From Methylacidiphilum infernorum V4 (lineage in GTDB: Bacteria > Verrucomicrobiota > Verrucomicrobiia > Methylacidiphilales > Methylacidiphilaceae), in NCBI RefSeq assembly GCF_000019665.1, contig NC_010794.1, forward strand, positions 1,054,001 through 1,118,000: 64,000 bases of DNA. The letters run 5' to 3'. Below are positions 27,909 to 35,846 of this stretch, piece by piece. A program made the position numbers and the translations under genes. Numbering within the stretch: position 1 is the first letter of the stretch; every line of letters begins with the position of its first letter. The notes below the pieces were generated by a model that had not been told where the DNA came from, ran no database searches, and saw nothing but the letters and a program-made list of their open reading frames with translations.

Positions 27909-28018
27909 GGTTAACCATAATTTACTTAGGCAAAGTAAAATTCAAAAATTATTGCTAATATTAGCTTTTAATTGTCTTTCAGGGTATAAAATCGATAATT
28001 TTTAACCTACGACTCACT

Positions 28019-28660
28019 ATGAACCTCGAAGAAAAAAAAAGAGAGTATTTTGGTACCCCTTTAAGTTTCGAAGAATTAGATCCCAATCCCCTCCAACAAT
28101 TTGCCAAATGGTATGAAGCCGCCCTGCAAGCAGAACCTTTAGAACCCAATGCTGTGGCTCTTGCTACTTCTAATCTTCGTGGGGAAAGCCGGGTCCGCTA
28201 TGTCCTTCTTAAGGGGATTGATGAAAGGGGGTTTCTTTTTTTTACCAACTATTCGAGTATTAAAGGAAAACACCTTGAAGAAAATCCCAAGGCCTCTTTT
28301 GCTTGTTATTGGCCGACCCTGTACAGGCAGGTCTGTGTAAGCGGCCGCTGCGAAAAATCAAGCCCTGAAACATCCTTTTATTATTTTCAATCTCGACCCT
28401 TTTTGAGTCGGGTTGCCGCCTATACTTCACCTCAAAGTCAGCCTGTGCCCAAGGAAAGAGCCTACCTTGAAAATCTCTTTAATCAGAATCGACTGCTGTT
28501 TGAATCCGGGGATGTCCCTATGCCCGAAAACTGGGGGGGATATTGGTTGATCCCCGATACTATAGAATTTTGGCAAGGAAGAGAAAATCGCTTCCATGAC
28601 CGGTTTGTTTATTTTAAAGAGGCCGGTGGCCAATGGAAAATTGAACGGCTGGCTCCTTAA
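28019..28660 (+). CDS. pdxH: Pyridoxamine/pyridoxine 5'-phosphate oxidase
   Basis: This FMN-dependent oxidase produces pyridoxal 5'-phosphate. The family features are LQQFAKWYEAALQ near residue 25, ALATSNLRGESRVRYVLLKG, FFTNYSSIKGKHLEENP (FMN-binding), and the C-terminal signature EFWQGRENRFHDRF ending with the family-typical RLAP. Length of 213 residues is standard. No SD is visible before the ATG. Confidence 0.95.
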   Translation: MNLEEKKREYFGTPLSFEELDPNPLQQFAKWYEAALQAEPLEPNAVALATSNLRGESRVRYVLLKGIDERGFLFFTNYSSIKGKHLEENPKASFACYWPTLYRQVCVSGRCEKSSPETSFYYFQSRPFLSRVAAYTSPQSQPVPKERAYLENLFNQNRLLFESGDVPMPENWGGYWLIPDTIEFWQGRENRFHDRFVYFKEAGGQWKIERLAP

Positions 28661-28783
28661 CAGGATAAAAGAAATTTGATTTTATGATTGACAAAAATTT
28701 TCCCGTTAAGTTCTTCTATTATAAACAATTCTTGGGTATTCATTAGAAGATTATTAATATTAAACAATTAAGATACAATCATT

Positions 28784-29257
28784 ATGAAAAAGAACTTCTA
28801 TAAAGTGCTTGCAGCCGGCATGTTTTCTCTTTGTTTAAATTCTTCTCTCTTTTCTCAAGATGTAATGAAAGATGGGAAAAAGTTTTATGATATGAATTGT
28901 GCGGCTTGCCATCAGCCGACGGGAACGGGTGTCCCCGGAGTATATCCTCCTTTATCCGGGGTGAAAATTGTGAATGGAGGTTCTAAAAGGGTTGTGGCGA
29001 TCATTCTTAATGGTCTTCAAGGGCCTTGTAAAGTGGACGGCACCCAATATAATGGAGTGATGCAACCCTGGAAGGCGATACTGTCGGATGACCGGATAGC
29101 CGCCGTAGCGACCTATATAAGACAATCATGGGGCAACAAGGGCACGCCGGTAACCGTCGAACAGGTTAAGGCGGCAAGGGAAGAGTATAAATCGAGAACC
29201 GCTCCCTTAAGCGAAGCGGATCTCAATGCTATTCCCGACGAGGATATTAAGCCTTAA
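28784..29257 (+). CDS. Secreted mono-haem cytochrome c
   Basis: A signal peptide (KVLAAGMFSLCLNSSLFS) is followed by one haem-binding motif CAACH at residues 38-42 in the context FYDMNCAACHQPTGTGVPG. Downstream GVMQPWKAILSDDRIAAVATYIRQSWGN provides the likely axial methionine and the conserved final helix of small class I cytochromes. It acts in the periplasm as an electron carrier. It marks the last clear core gene before the island. Confidence 0.88.
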   Translation: MKKNFYKVLAAGMFSLCLNSSLFSQDVMKDGKKFYDMNCAACHQPTGTGVPGVYPPLSGVKIVNGGSKRVVAIILNGLQGPCKVDGTQYNGVMQPWKAILSDDRIAAVATYIRQSWGNKGTPVTVEQVKAAREEYKSRTAPLSEADLNAIPDEDIKP

Positions 29258-29484
29258 GACCGGGTAGAACTTGAGTGATTAATTACTAAGCAAAAAAGGA
29301 GACAAAGCTCTTTGCGGGTTATTTACCCTTTTTGGGAAATCTTTTTTTGATTTTTGAAAAAAGCTCCGGGTTGTGGATTCCCATGTCCCAAAGGAGAGTT
29401 TTCTTCTTCGTTTTCGAGGAATACCTGGTTTAGAAAAAATATTGAAATCATCAATCAATGAACTTTCCTTTGCATTGAGAAAAG

Positions 29485-30231
29485 TTATTCTCTATACCAA
29501 GCATACCATTCCACTCTAAATTTTTCGTCGAGCTTCCAAACTTTTTCAAAGCTCCACCTTACCTTTCCATTTTTTATCCTATAGCCCCTTGGATGAATCA
29601 AAAAGAAGCTATCGCAGAGCCACCACCAGAATAGGGACGAATCTATCTTTCCGATTCCCGGTATCGATTGGGCTATAGCTGAAAGATCAAAGGTAAACGA
29701 AATCTCCTCGTAGGGAGCAGACCCCGAACCGGCAACTCCTACATTGTCGATGTATTCGAAAGAATCTTTTTTGCCGGGATGGGATGGAACCAAAAACTCC
29801 CCTTGCAATACGACCTGGACGCGCTTGTTTCTAGGCCATGGGATGTCCGCAGCCCAAAAAAAGGAGCAGGGATATTTTGTTTTGACATAACTCCAATCCC
29901 ATTCACTTACAGGTTTGCGGATAATTGGGACATTCTGCCCATCAACCCAGCACTTCATCCATAGGGCTGGGTAGCGAGGGTCTTCTTCAAACAGCGGTCC
30001 GCCTCGCTCCAGATGCTCATAGTTTTGGGTTTGCACTTCATAACAGCGGCTAAAGAGCACATGGGTTTGCCGACTCCCCGGTTTCTCTTGGGGGGAATAA
30101 AGAACAGGTTGGGCATAATCATCAAGGCGCACTTTATGGAAGGAACTTTCTATAGGTTGAGTCAGAGGTTGAAAACAGGAATAGAAAAATAAAAAAAGGG
30201 AAGAAAAATCATACTTTCCCCGGAACCTCAT
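29485..30231 (-). CDS. Hypothetical envelope protein, last gene of the pilus-like cluster
   Basis: A 248-residue protein with a hydrophobic N-terminus (FSSLFLFFYSCF) that could be a signal or anchor, and an aromatic-rich body with many Trp (SFFWAADIPWPRN, SLFWWWLCDSFFLIHPRG). I recognise no family. It follows the secretin-domain gene by 7 bases and ends the leftward run 33205-29485, so its role is probably linked to that envelope assembly. Confidence 0.6.
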   Translation of the reverse strand: MRFRGKYDFSSLFLFFYSCFQPLTQPIESSFHKVRLDDYAQPVLYSPQEKPGSRQTHVLFSRCYEVQTQNYEHLERGGPLFEEDPRYPALWMKCWVDGQNVPIIRKPVSEWDWSYVKTKYPCSFFWAADIPWPRNKRVQVVLQGEFLVPSHPGKKDSFEYIDNVGVAGSGSAPYEEISFTFDLSAIAQSIPGIGKIDSSLFWWWLCDSFFLIHPRGYRIKNGKVRWSFEKVWKLDEKFRVEWYAWYRE

Positions 30232-30238
30232 GAATAGT

Positions 30239-30886
30239 TTAGGGCTTTTTTTTCAGTTCTTTTTTAACTTTGGATTTTGTTTGAACGGATTTCAATTTTT
30301 TATCTGATTTTTTCATCTTCTTCTTTGCCTCTCCGTGAACGCTCTTTGACCTAGAAGATTGGAGCCTAAGGCTGGAATGATAAGCCGCCGGATTGAGCTT
30401 GGCTCTAAACATACCCTTACCGAGGGATTCTTTAGGGACTGAAAGTTTTGTCGGTTCTTTTCCATGAAAAGAAAAGAAATCCTGGGGTCGTTTTTCTTCC
30501 TTTCTCACGACGAACATCTTATCCTTGGCCAGGAGTTGATACCCATTGGCCTTTGTTGCCGTTTTGGCCATTATAATTGGATCTGTCGCATAAAAAACGG
30601 CGCTTACCTTTCCTGCCACGGATTTATGGGGGATGTAATTGACTTTTGCCCTTTGAGCCATGGCCAAAAGAAAATCATTAAGAGGCATTTCGAATATCAC
30701 ATAAGGTTTATCCTCTTCTAATAAAGAGCCGTTCGGTAAGGATTCCCTTTGAGTGATCTCATTTTTTTTAAACTCGATACCTATATCCCAATCTGAAGGA
30801 AAAAGAGAGTTTTCAGGAGGAGTTTGGCCTAGGCACAATCCAAGGAAGCAAGGAAAACTCAAAAAGAAAAAAAACTTTTTTTTCAT
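30239..30886 (-). CDS. Secreted protein with short secretin N-terminal-like (STN) domain
   Basis: A signal peptide (KFFFFLSFPCFLGLCLG) leads to a region resembling the STN/N0 fold of secretins: EMPLNDFLLAMAQRAKVNYIPHKSV, then AKTATKANGYQLLAKDKMFVVRKEE, the pattern of a residue-block before the pore domain. The pore itself is absent, and the last 60 residues are a lysine-rich tail. The start overlaps the upstream stop (TAAATG). It could be a secretin-associated adaptor or a stand-alone N0-like domain. The link is by eye. Confidence 0.55.
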   Translation of the reverse strand: MKKKFFFFLSFPCFLGLCLGQTPPENSLFPSDWDIGIEFKKNEITQRESLPNGSLLEEDKPYVIFEMPLNDFLLAMAQRAKVNYIPHKSVAGKVSAVFYATDPIIMAKTATKANGYQLLAKDKMFVVRKEEKRPQDFFSFHGKEPTKLSVPKESLGKGMFRAKLNPAAYHSSLRLQSSRSKSVHGEAKKKMKKSDKKLKSVQTKSKVKKELKKKP

Positions 30887-31585
30887 TTACCGGTTTGAAG
30901 TTTTCTCTTCCCCCGTTCCCAAGGGTTTGTTTATCTGGATTTCTCCGTAAAGCCCACTTTCCTCCACTAACACCCTTGGCCAAGGAATCCTCACTTCGGT
31001 TCCTGTTTGATCTTGGAGAATGAGGCCGTTACATTCAATGGCCAAGACTTTGATCTTTTCTAATTGGTTGGGAGTTCTTAACAGAAATACATCTCCTGGA
31101 TGAAAAACCCTGTTTGCGATAATGACTTCTTTGCCTTCCCAGTATCCATGGATAGGGAGAGAGGAAGCCAAATCCGGAAGAAAGTTCTTTGTAGCTTCTG
31201 CCGATGATCCGGTCAAAAAAGTTCCCTGCACGGGCAATCCAAAGGCGTCAATACCGTTTGCAGGCAGGGGGACGGGTTTTTGAACCGGCAAAGTTTCTCT
31301 TTTACTTGAGATCGCTTCAGGAGGAAGGTTGTCTTCCTGGGCAAGGCATTGTGGAATTTCCCTGTTTTTCAAATCCTTTGTCTGTTGAAAGTTGAAGCTC
31401 CACGATGGCTCCTCCGCCATTTTGAGGAGAAAAAGGAGACAACCGGCCAGACATACCAGGATGATGCGAGGATGAGATAGGAAAAAACGAAACAGGATTT
31501 TATCCCCTCTTTTAAGGTCGTCCCGATTTTCTTGAGAATCATTTTTGGAGAGAAGGGCGGGGAGACAAAAGTTGGATTTTTTCAT
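30887..31585 (-). CDS. Bitopic membrane protein, PilP/GspC-like position
   Basis: One transmembrane helix (RIILVCLAGCLLFLLKM) lies near residue 45, followed by a disordered periplasmic stretch and a C-terminal beta-rich domain (ANRVFHPGDVFLLRTPNQLEKIKVLAI...VRIPWPRVLVE). This domain order, and its place between a PilO-like and a secretin-domain gene, resembles PilP or GspC, which link the inner-membrane platform to the secretin. Sequence similarity is not strong. The ATG at 31585 is preferred; the frame is open further upstream. Confidence 0.5.
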   Translation of the reverse strand: MKKSNFCLPALLSKNDSQENRDDLKRGDKILFRFFLSHPRIILVCLAGCLLFLLKMAEEPSWSFNFQQTKDLKNREIPQCLAQEDNLPPEAISSKRETLPVQKPVPLPANGIDAFGLPVQGTFLTGSSAEATKNFLPDLASSLPIHGYWEGKEVIIANRVFHPGDVFLLRTPNQLEKIKVLAIECNGLILQDQTGTEVRIPWPRVLVEESGLYGEIQINKPLGTGEEKTSNR

Positions 31586-32117
31586 CGTCTTTTTCCTTTG
31601 GTGTTGAAGATGTTGGGGAAGAAGGTAAAACTTGTTCATGGCCGTTTCGTTTAAAGACCATTTCACAGAAAAGAGCTCCAGTCCGCCTATCTACGGCAGG
31701 AGCGGTTAACGCAATCGACTGAAAACCAAAATCGGGCATTTCCTCTGCAAAGAACTCCAGGAAATCGACGATTGCCGCCGACCTGGCTTCTGCCTTTAAT
31801 CCAATACCAAGTGGGGTTTGAAAAATACTAAGCAGCCTAAAATCGCATCTCCGCCTTTGAAAACGGCTAAGAACGTCGATGAGAAGGATTTCTGTACTTT
31901 TTTGTTTTCGTGACTCATAGACTACCTTTAATGCACGGATTGATTCAAGTCGTGGAGAGAGTTGCTGGACGTATCGCTTGGAGTCGGCATACTCCTTTTC
32001 CATTATGAGTCTTTCGTTCAGGATGGACTTGGCATGATCGATGAACTTTCCGGAAAAAATCCAGGTTCCCACAAGCACCAAACCAAAAAATACTCCATGG
32101 AGAATCCTTTTTTTCAT
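31539..32117 (-). CDS. PilO/GspM-like inner-membrane protein
   Basis: An N-terminal transmembrane helix (GVFFGLVLVGTWIFSG) is followed by a coiled coil (about residues 30-70) and a small alpha/beta domain, with a disordered proline/serine-rich tail. This is the architecture of PilO and GspM platform proteins. The ATG at 32117 overlaps the stop of the upstream gene (ATGA), implying translational coupling. The 3' end overlaps the next gene. Assignment is by architecture and context only. Confidence 0.5.
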   Translation of the reverse strand: MKKRILHGVFFGLVLVGTWIFSGKFIDHAKSILNERLIMEKEYADSKRYVQQLSPRLESIRALKVVYESRKQKSTEILLIDVLSRFQRRRCDFRLLSIFQTPLGIGLKAEARSAAIVDFLEFFAEEMPDFGFQSIALTAPAVDRRTGALFCEMVFKRNGHEQVLPSSPTSSTPKEKDDEKIQLLSPRPSLQK

Positions 32118-32755
32118 TGCAGATCCTCTTTGAGTGGAGAACAACTGATCACAGCCTGAAGCGGGCTTTCTTTTTCTTTAGGCAAACTGATGTCGGCGTA
32201 TTCGAATTTTAATTTTTTTCCCGTGCTTTTTTCGAAGGCCAGGGAAGCAAAAGCGCAATAAAAGCCCAATGTTTCTATACCGGCCGGCTCTTCGGCAATA
32301 ACTCTTAGGGTACAGCTCGCCCTAGGATTGTTTTCCGGGAATTCAATGTTTAACTGTTCGATTTGAAGACCCGGTACGGAAGAAAAACAGAGAGCGGCGA
32401 TAAAGTTTTGAGGATGGATTTTATTGAGGATAACCTTCTGGTAATGATCATTCCATCGAATCAGTTCTTTTATCTGTTTTGTTTCCCTCCTCATTTTTTC
32501 GATCTCCTTAAAATCCCTGTTCCAAGGATAATGTTGTAAAATGACAAGGAGCTGAAGGAGACGAAAAAAGAGGGCCGGGACTAAGAGAAAAAGAAATATC
32601 TTGAAACTCAATGGATCCATCCCACTTGGACAAATCTTGGCTTCGTCTCCGGCCTTGTTTATCCTGTTATTGGGATAAAAGGAGTGCATGAAAACCGAGG
32701 ATAACTGGGAGAGGTAGTTCCGTATAGGAGGGAGAGAATTTTCTTTAGACTTCAT
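32114..32755 (-). CDS. PilN/GspL-like inner-membrane protein
   Basis: A 213-residue protein with a short cytoplasmic N-terminus, one transmembrane helix near residues 52-73 (FKIFLFLLVPALFFRLLQLLVI), a short coiled coil and a compact C-terminal domain. PilN and the periplasmic half of GspL share this layout, and the next gene looks like PilO. I find no family-specific sequence motif, so the call rests on architecture and gene order. Confidence 0.45.
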   Translation of the reverse strand: MKSKENSLPPIRNYLSQLSSVFMHSFYPNNRINKAGDEAKICPSGMDPLSFKIFLFLLVPALFFRLLQLLVILQHYPWNRDFKEIEKMRRETKQIKELIRWNDHYQKVILNKIHPQNFIAALCFSSVPGLQIEQLNIEFPENNPRASCTLRVIAEEPAGIETLGFYCAFASLAFEKSTGKKLKFEYADISLPKEKESPLQAVISCSPLKEDLQ

Positions 32756-32800
32756 AATCTTTTTTTACTTCTCATGTAAGTCGATCGGCTCTTCAGCCGC

Positions 32801-33205
32801 TCAACGGTTTTTGGGTACATAAAGACTACTTAACGTAAGCCAATATTTTCCTTCGGAATAAAAGACCACTCCCGTAGCGGGAACAAAGGGCGATTGGGGA
32901 TTGATCCTTAGGCCGTCTACGGTATATCTTGGGGGCAAGGCTTGAGGAAATGCCCGTTGGGCCCTGAATTCTGTTCCGATCGGTAAAAGTTTTTTGTTTG
33001 CATAAACGAGGGGGGTGGAGAGCACAAAGCCTTCTTTTGAAGGCATGACTCGAAGTTGGGAGGCAGAAATAAGATAATCGATCTTTTGGCATTCAAGGTT
33101 TACTGGAAAACGGGAAGGAAAAGAAGAATGAAGGGAACAGCCGGCTAAGAAGAAAAAAGAGAGAAAAAAGCCGCTCCTTATTTTTCCTGAATCCATGTTT
33201 CCCAT
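32801..33205 (-). CDS. Small lipoprotein heading the pilus-like cluster
   Basis: The protein carries a lipoprotein signal with lipobox FFLAGCS, so it should be lipid-anchored after Cys. The mature ~110 residues form a predicted beta-rich domain (LISASQLRVMPSKEGFVLSTPL ... ATGVVFYSEGKYWLTLS). Pilotins and TraV/PilP-type lipoproteins are of similar size, but no motif identifies one of them. An AT-rich element CCTAATAATAAA lies just upstream of the ATG, similar in placement to the island motif. Confidence 0.6.
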   Translation of the reverse strand: MGNMDSGKIRSGFFLSFFFLAGCSLHSSFPSRFPVNLECQKIDYLISASQLRVMPSKEGFVLSTPLVYANKKLLPIGTEFRAQRAFPQALPPRYTVDGLRINPQSPFVPATGVVFYSEGKYWLTLSSLYVPKNR

Positions 33206-33272
33206 CAATTTATTATTAGGAAAGGACGCAAAAAAAACGCGGTGAGCTAATAGTAAAAGCAGGGAGGCATTG

Positions 33273-33746
33273 GTGAATAAAAGCTTGCCGTCTTCTCAAA
33301 GAGAAAAGGATAAGAACCCCCCCTTGCTTATTGAAAGATGGTTGATCAGTAGTTTTGAAATGGCTTTTCTTTTTAGCCTTTGTGCAAAAATCTTCAACAG
33401 GTGGCTCCTCTTGATCATTTTCCCGGTAATCTATTTTTTTTGGTGTGTCTTTTGGGAATGGAAAACGCAAAGTCGGCCCTTTCACCGGGTCATGGGATTG
33501 AAGATCGGCCGTGAAAAATTAAATCTCCGGTGCGTCCTGTGGAGAGGAATATTACGGATTGTTTTTCCTTTTGTTTGCTTGGGGCTTTTCAGGGTAAGCC
33601 TCTTAGATTGGTTAAGCCGATGCCGCTGGGAAAAAGTCGATTCTGAAAATAGAGCCTCTTGGGGCAATTATTCCTTTAGGATGTATAAAAAGATCAATGG
33701 TTTTCTTCTCCGCTGGATCGCCTCACGAAAAGAATTTGATCGATGA
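33273..33746 (+). CDS. RDD-like membrane protein
   Basis: About 157 residues with at least two hydrophobic helices (LLIIFPVIYFFWCVFWEW and GILRIVFPFVCLGLF). Between them is SRPFHRVMGLKIGREKLNLRCVLWRG, which resembles the RDD family pattern of a Gly-Lys-like turn followed by an arginine-rich helix. RDD proteins are small membrane proteins of uncertain, sometimes transport-related role. GGGAGG precedes the GTG at 33273. The gene overlaps the convergent gene at 33694 by 53 bases. Confidence 0.5.
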   Translation: MNKSLPSSQREKDKNPPLLIERWLISSFEMAFLFSLCAKIFNRWLLLIIFPVIYFFWCVFWEWKTQSRPFHRVMGLKIGREKLNLRCVLWRGILRIVFPFVCLGLFRVSLLDWLSRCRWEKVDSENRASWGNYSFRMYKKINGFLLRWIASRKEFDR

Positions 33747-34566
33747 TCTTGACTTCTTGGATCTTATTTTCTTTCATCTTTTCCAGCTCTTCACTGGTCA
33801 GCCTATATAAATCGGATACTTGATGAAGCCGGCTTTCCGATCGCATTTTTTGAATGTCTTTAAGGAGCTGGTTCCTTGTTTTTTCCAATTCTGAACATTG
33901 GAGTTGGAGTTTTTCGATTGCTTGGACCGCCTGGTTGTTTTCTTCCGCAAGGGTTAAAAGCTTGCTTTGAGTAGTCCTAAGTTCGTGTTGGAGACTTTTC
34001 AAGTAATCTTCGATGATTTTCGATTCTTTATACCATGGGCACCATTTTTCAATGTTTTGCGGATTCAAAGAAAAAAAAGACTCTTTGGGAATGACGTAGA
34101 CCTTTTTTTGTAGGTTTCTGACTGAACGAACGGAGGTCGCGGGAATGGATAAAAATCCCGGATCATTTTTCAAGACGATCAACACTTCCTCATAAGGGCT
34201 CTCGTCCTCTTTTCTTTCCTCTTTTTGGGGTGGCGGAGGAGAAAAGAAAAGCCCGAGGTAAAGAACGTAGAGTAAAAGAGAAGAATTAGACAAAATAAAA
34301 CTAAAAGTTTCCAGGTAATAAGCGTAGGGAAGATGGGGAAAAAAATGACCAAATTGACTCAGCCATAAAACGATCGTGACCCACAAAAAAGCATAAAGAG
34401 ATTTCCTTTTTTTATTCAGGGCCAAAAGGCTATGAAGCCAGAGGGGCAGAAATATAAAGCCATGCAGGATGTTCCTGGGAAAGGCGAAAGTTTGTGAACT
34501 CTTTTGGTGAACTTTAAAAAAATACAGAAGAAGCCCGTAAACAAGGAGAGAATAAAGAGGGTCCAT
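33694..34566 (-). CDS. Membrane protein with cytoplasmic coiled coil
   Basis: Four hydrophobic segments lie in the first ~110 residues (for example LLVYGLLLYFF, YAFLWVTIVLWLSQF). A proline-rich linker and a small globular part follow, then a long coiled coil (about residues 190-265, EELEKTRNQLLKDIQKM). The layout suggests a membrane-anchored scaffold or a chemosensory-like cytoplasmic rod. No family is recognised. A CCTATTTTAG sequence lies about 60 bases upstream. Confidence 0.55.
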   Translation of the reverse strand: MDPLYSLLVYGLLLYFFKVHQKSSQTFAFPRNILHGFIFLPLWLHSLLALNKKRKSLYAFLWVTIVLWLSQFGHFFPHLPYAYYLETFSFILSNSSLLLYVLYLGLFFSPPPPQKEERKEDESPYEEVLIVLKNDPGFLSIPATSVRSVRNLQKKVYVIPKESFFSLNPQNIEKWCPWYKESKIIEDYLKSLQHELRTTQSKLLTLAEENNQAVQAIEKLQLQCSELEKTRNQLLKDIQKMRSESRLHQVSDLYRLTSEELEKMKENKIQEVKIIDQILFVRRSSGEENH

Positions 34567-34686
34567 CTTGATTTTTTATTGAATTTTTTCTTTAAAAAAG
34601 CTTTTATATGCTCTTTCCCAGCTAAAATAGGCTTTAAAACGCCAAGAATTCATCAGGGACAATATTGAAGAAAGTGTAAATAATGC

Positions 34687-34860
34687 ATGAGAGGAAAAAT
34701 CGGACAGTTTCTCTTTGATGGAATGATGACGTTACTTGCCGCGATCGCCATAGATCGGTTTTGTCCCGAACCCCTTAGAGGGTGGTGCAGAAACGGATGG
34801 CAGATCATTGGAAATGCCATGGAGGAAGTCGTTCATTGGATTGGTCGGTTATTTCATTGA
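34687..34860 (+). CDS. Possible small protein (57 aa)
   Basis: A short frame encodes a compact, tryptophan-containing peptide with a hydrophobic N-terminal half (FLFDGMMTLLAAIAIDRF) and an amphipathic C-terminal half (ITGNAMEEVVHWIGRLF-like). The sequence GTAAATAAT sits just before the ATG, and no SD is visible. It fills an otherwise empty gap and overlaps the convergent sigma-like gene by 7 bases. Coding status is uncertain. Confidence 0.4.
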   Translation: MRGKIGQFLFDGMMTLLAAIAIDRFCPEPLRGWCRNGWQIIGNAMEEVVHWIGRLFH

Positions 34861-35846
34861 CCGGGCGGATCGCTGGCCTTTTGCCCGCCTTTATTTATCC
34901 CTATGAGAATTCTTCTTAGAGAAAGAGACTTGCGGCATTGAAAGGCTTCTGCGCCCAAAAAATACCGATCGATTTTTACCTCCCATACCGGGTAAGGGTA
35001 TTTTAACATCAAAACAGCCTTAAAATCCCTTGGCGCTTTCTCTATAATTTGAATCCATTCTTTTTTAAGCTCTTCGTCATCGGAAGGTAAAAAAAAGCCT
35101 TTTTGAGCGGGAATAACTTCATGAAGAGGATCTCCATCGCTGTTTATTGAAGAGTCTAGGCTTACAACGGTAGGATTTTGTATCGCATCGTCACCGCAAG
35201 AGGAAAAATCCTGGCTTTGGCGGGAATTCTTTTTCTTTTGATAAGAGCTTATCTGGACGGTTTTAGACCTCAAGGCTTCGGTAGCCACTTCGTTTTTGAT
35301 CCAATATTGGGCGTAAGGAGGGAAGGGAGTGGACAAAGAAGGATTGTATTTTTCAAGAGCCTTGTAAAATCCAATAATTCCATCGCTCAATACCGCTTCT
35401 TTTATATTGGGATTGTTTGTCTTGACCACTCTTTTGATTAATTCTACTCCCTTAACGATCAAAGGTTCGCTGAGCTTAGCAAGGATCGCTCTTTTCTTTT
35501 TCCACGCGGCCAGTTCTTTGCCCTCTTTTTTTTCAGCCTCTTCCCTTAGGCTATTCCACCACAAGATATTCAAGTGGAGTTTATCCAAGGCTAACAAAAC
35601 TTTTCCAACGTTATCCTCCTTTTTAGAACGAATTAAAGAAACCAGTAAAATGACTTCCTTGGCGCTGATCCTTTTTTGTTTTGAAGGTTCATGAAGTTGA
35701 ATGATCCTATCGACAAGGCTCTTTTTTATCGTTGGAATTTTTAGCAAAGAAAGTTTTTCTTCATGAAGGGCTTCCTGGAACTTTTTTATCGATTCGTTCC
35801 ACCAATCTATTTCGCTTTTTTCTTGAAGGCTATTTTTCATGTCCAT
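34854..35846 (-). CDS. Divergent sigma-70-like factor
   Basis: The middle of this 330-residue protein reads as sigma region 2: IKEAVLSDGIIGFYKALEKY, NPSLSTPFPPYAQYWIKNEV and TEALRSKTVQIS. This parallels the canonical DLIQEGNIGL..AVEKFDP..G..FSTYA.WWIR..I..R...R.P. After it, VVSLDSSINSDGDPLHEVIP resembles the region 3.2 linker, and a shortened region 4-like part follows (KAVLMLKYPYPVWEVKIDRY). The N-terminal 100 residues are unusual. It may direct RNA polymerase to island promoters. It overlaps the upstream gene by 17 bases and is the last gene of an operon starting at 37230. Confidence 0.7.
   Translation of the reverse strand: MDMKNSLQEKSEIDWWNESIKKFQEALHEEKLSLLKIPTIKKSLVDRIIQLHEPSKQKRISAKEVILLVSLIRSKKEDNVGKVLLALDKLHLNILWWNSLREEAEKKEGKELAAWKKKRAILAKLSEPLIVKGVELIKRVVKTNNPNIKEAVLSDGIIGFYKALEKYNPSLSTPFPPYAQYWIKNEVATEALRSKTVQISSYQKKKNSRQSQDFSSCGDDAIQNPTVVSLDSSINSDGDPLHEVIPAQKGFFLPSDDEELKKEWIQIIEKAPRDFKAVLMLKYPYPVWEVKIDRYFLGAEAFQCRKSLSLRRILIGINKGGQKASDPPGQ

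Noticed and set aside
28688-28722. TTGACA and TATTAT upstream of the cytochrome c gene as a sigma-70 promoter
   Set aside because: The spacing between the two boxes is 23 bases, too long for a standard promoter.
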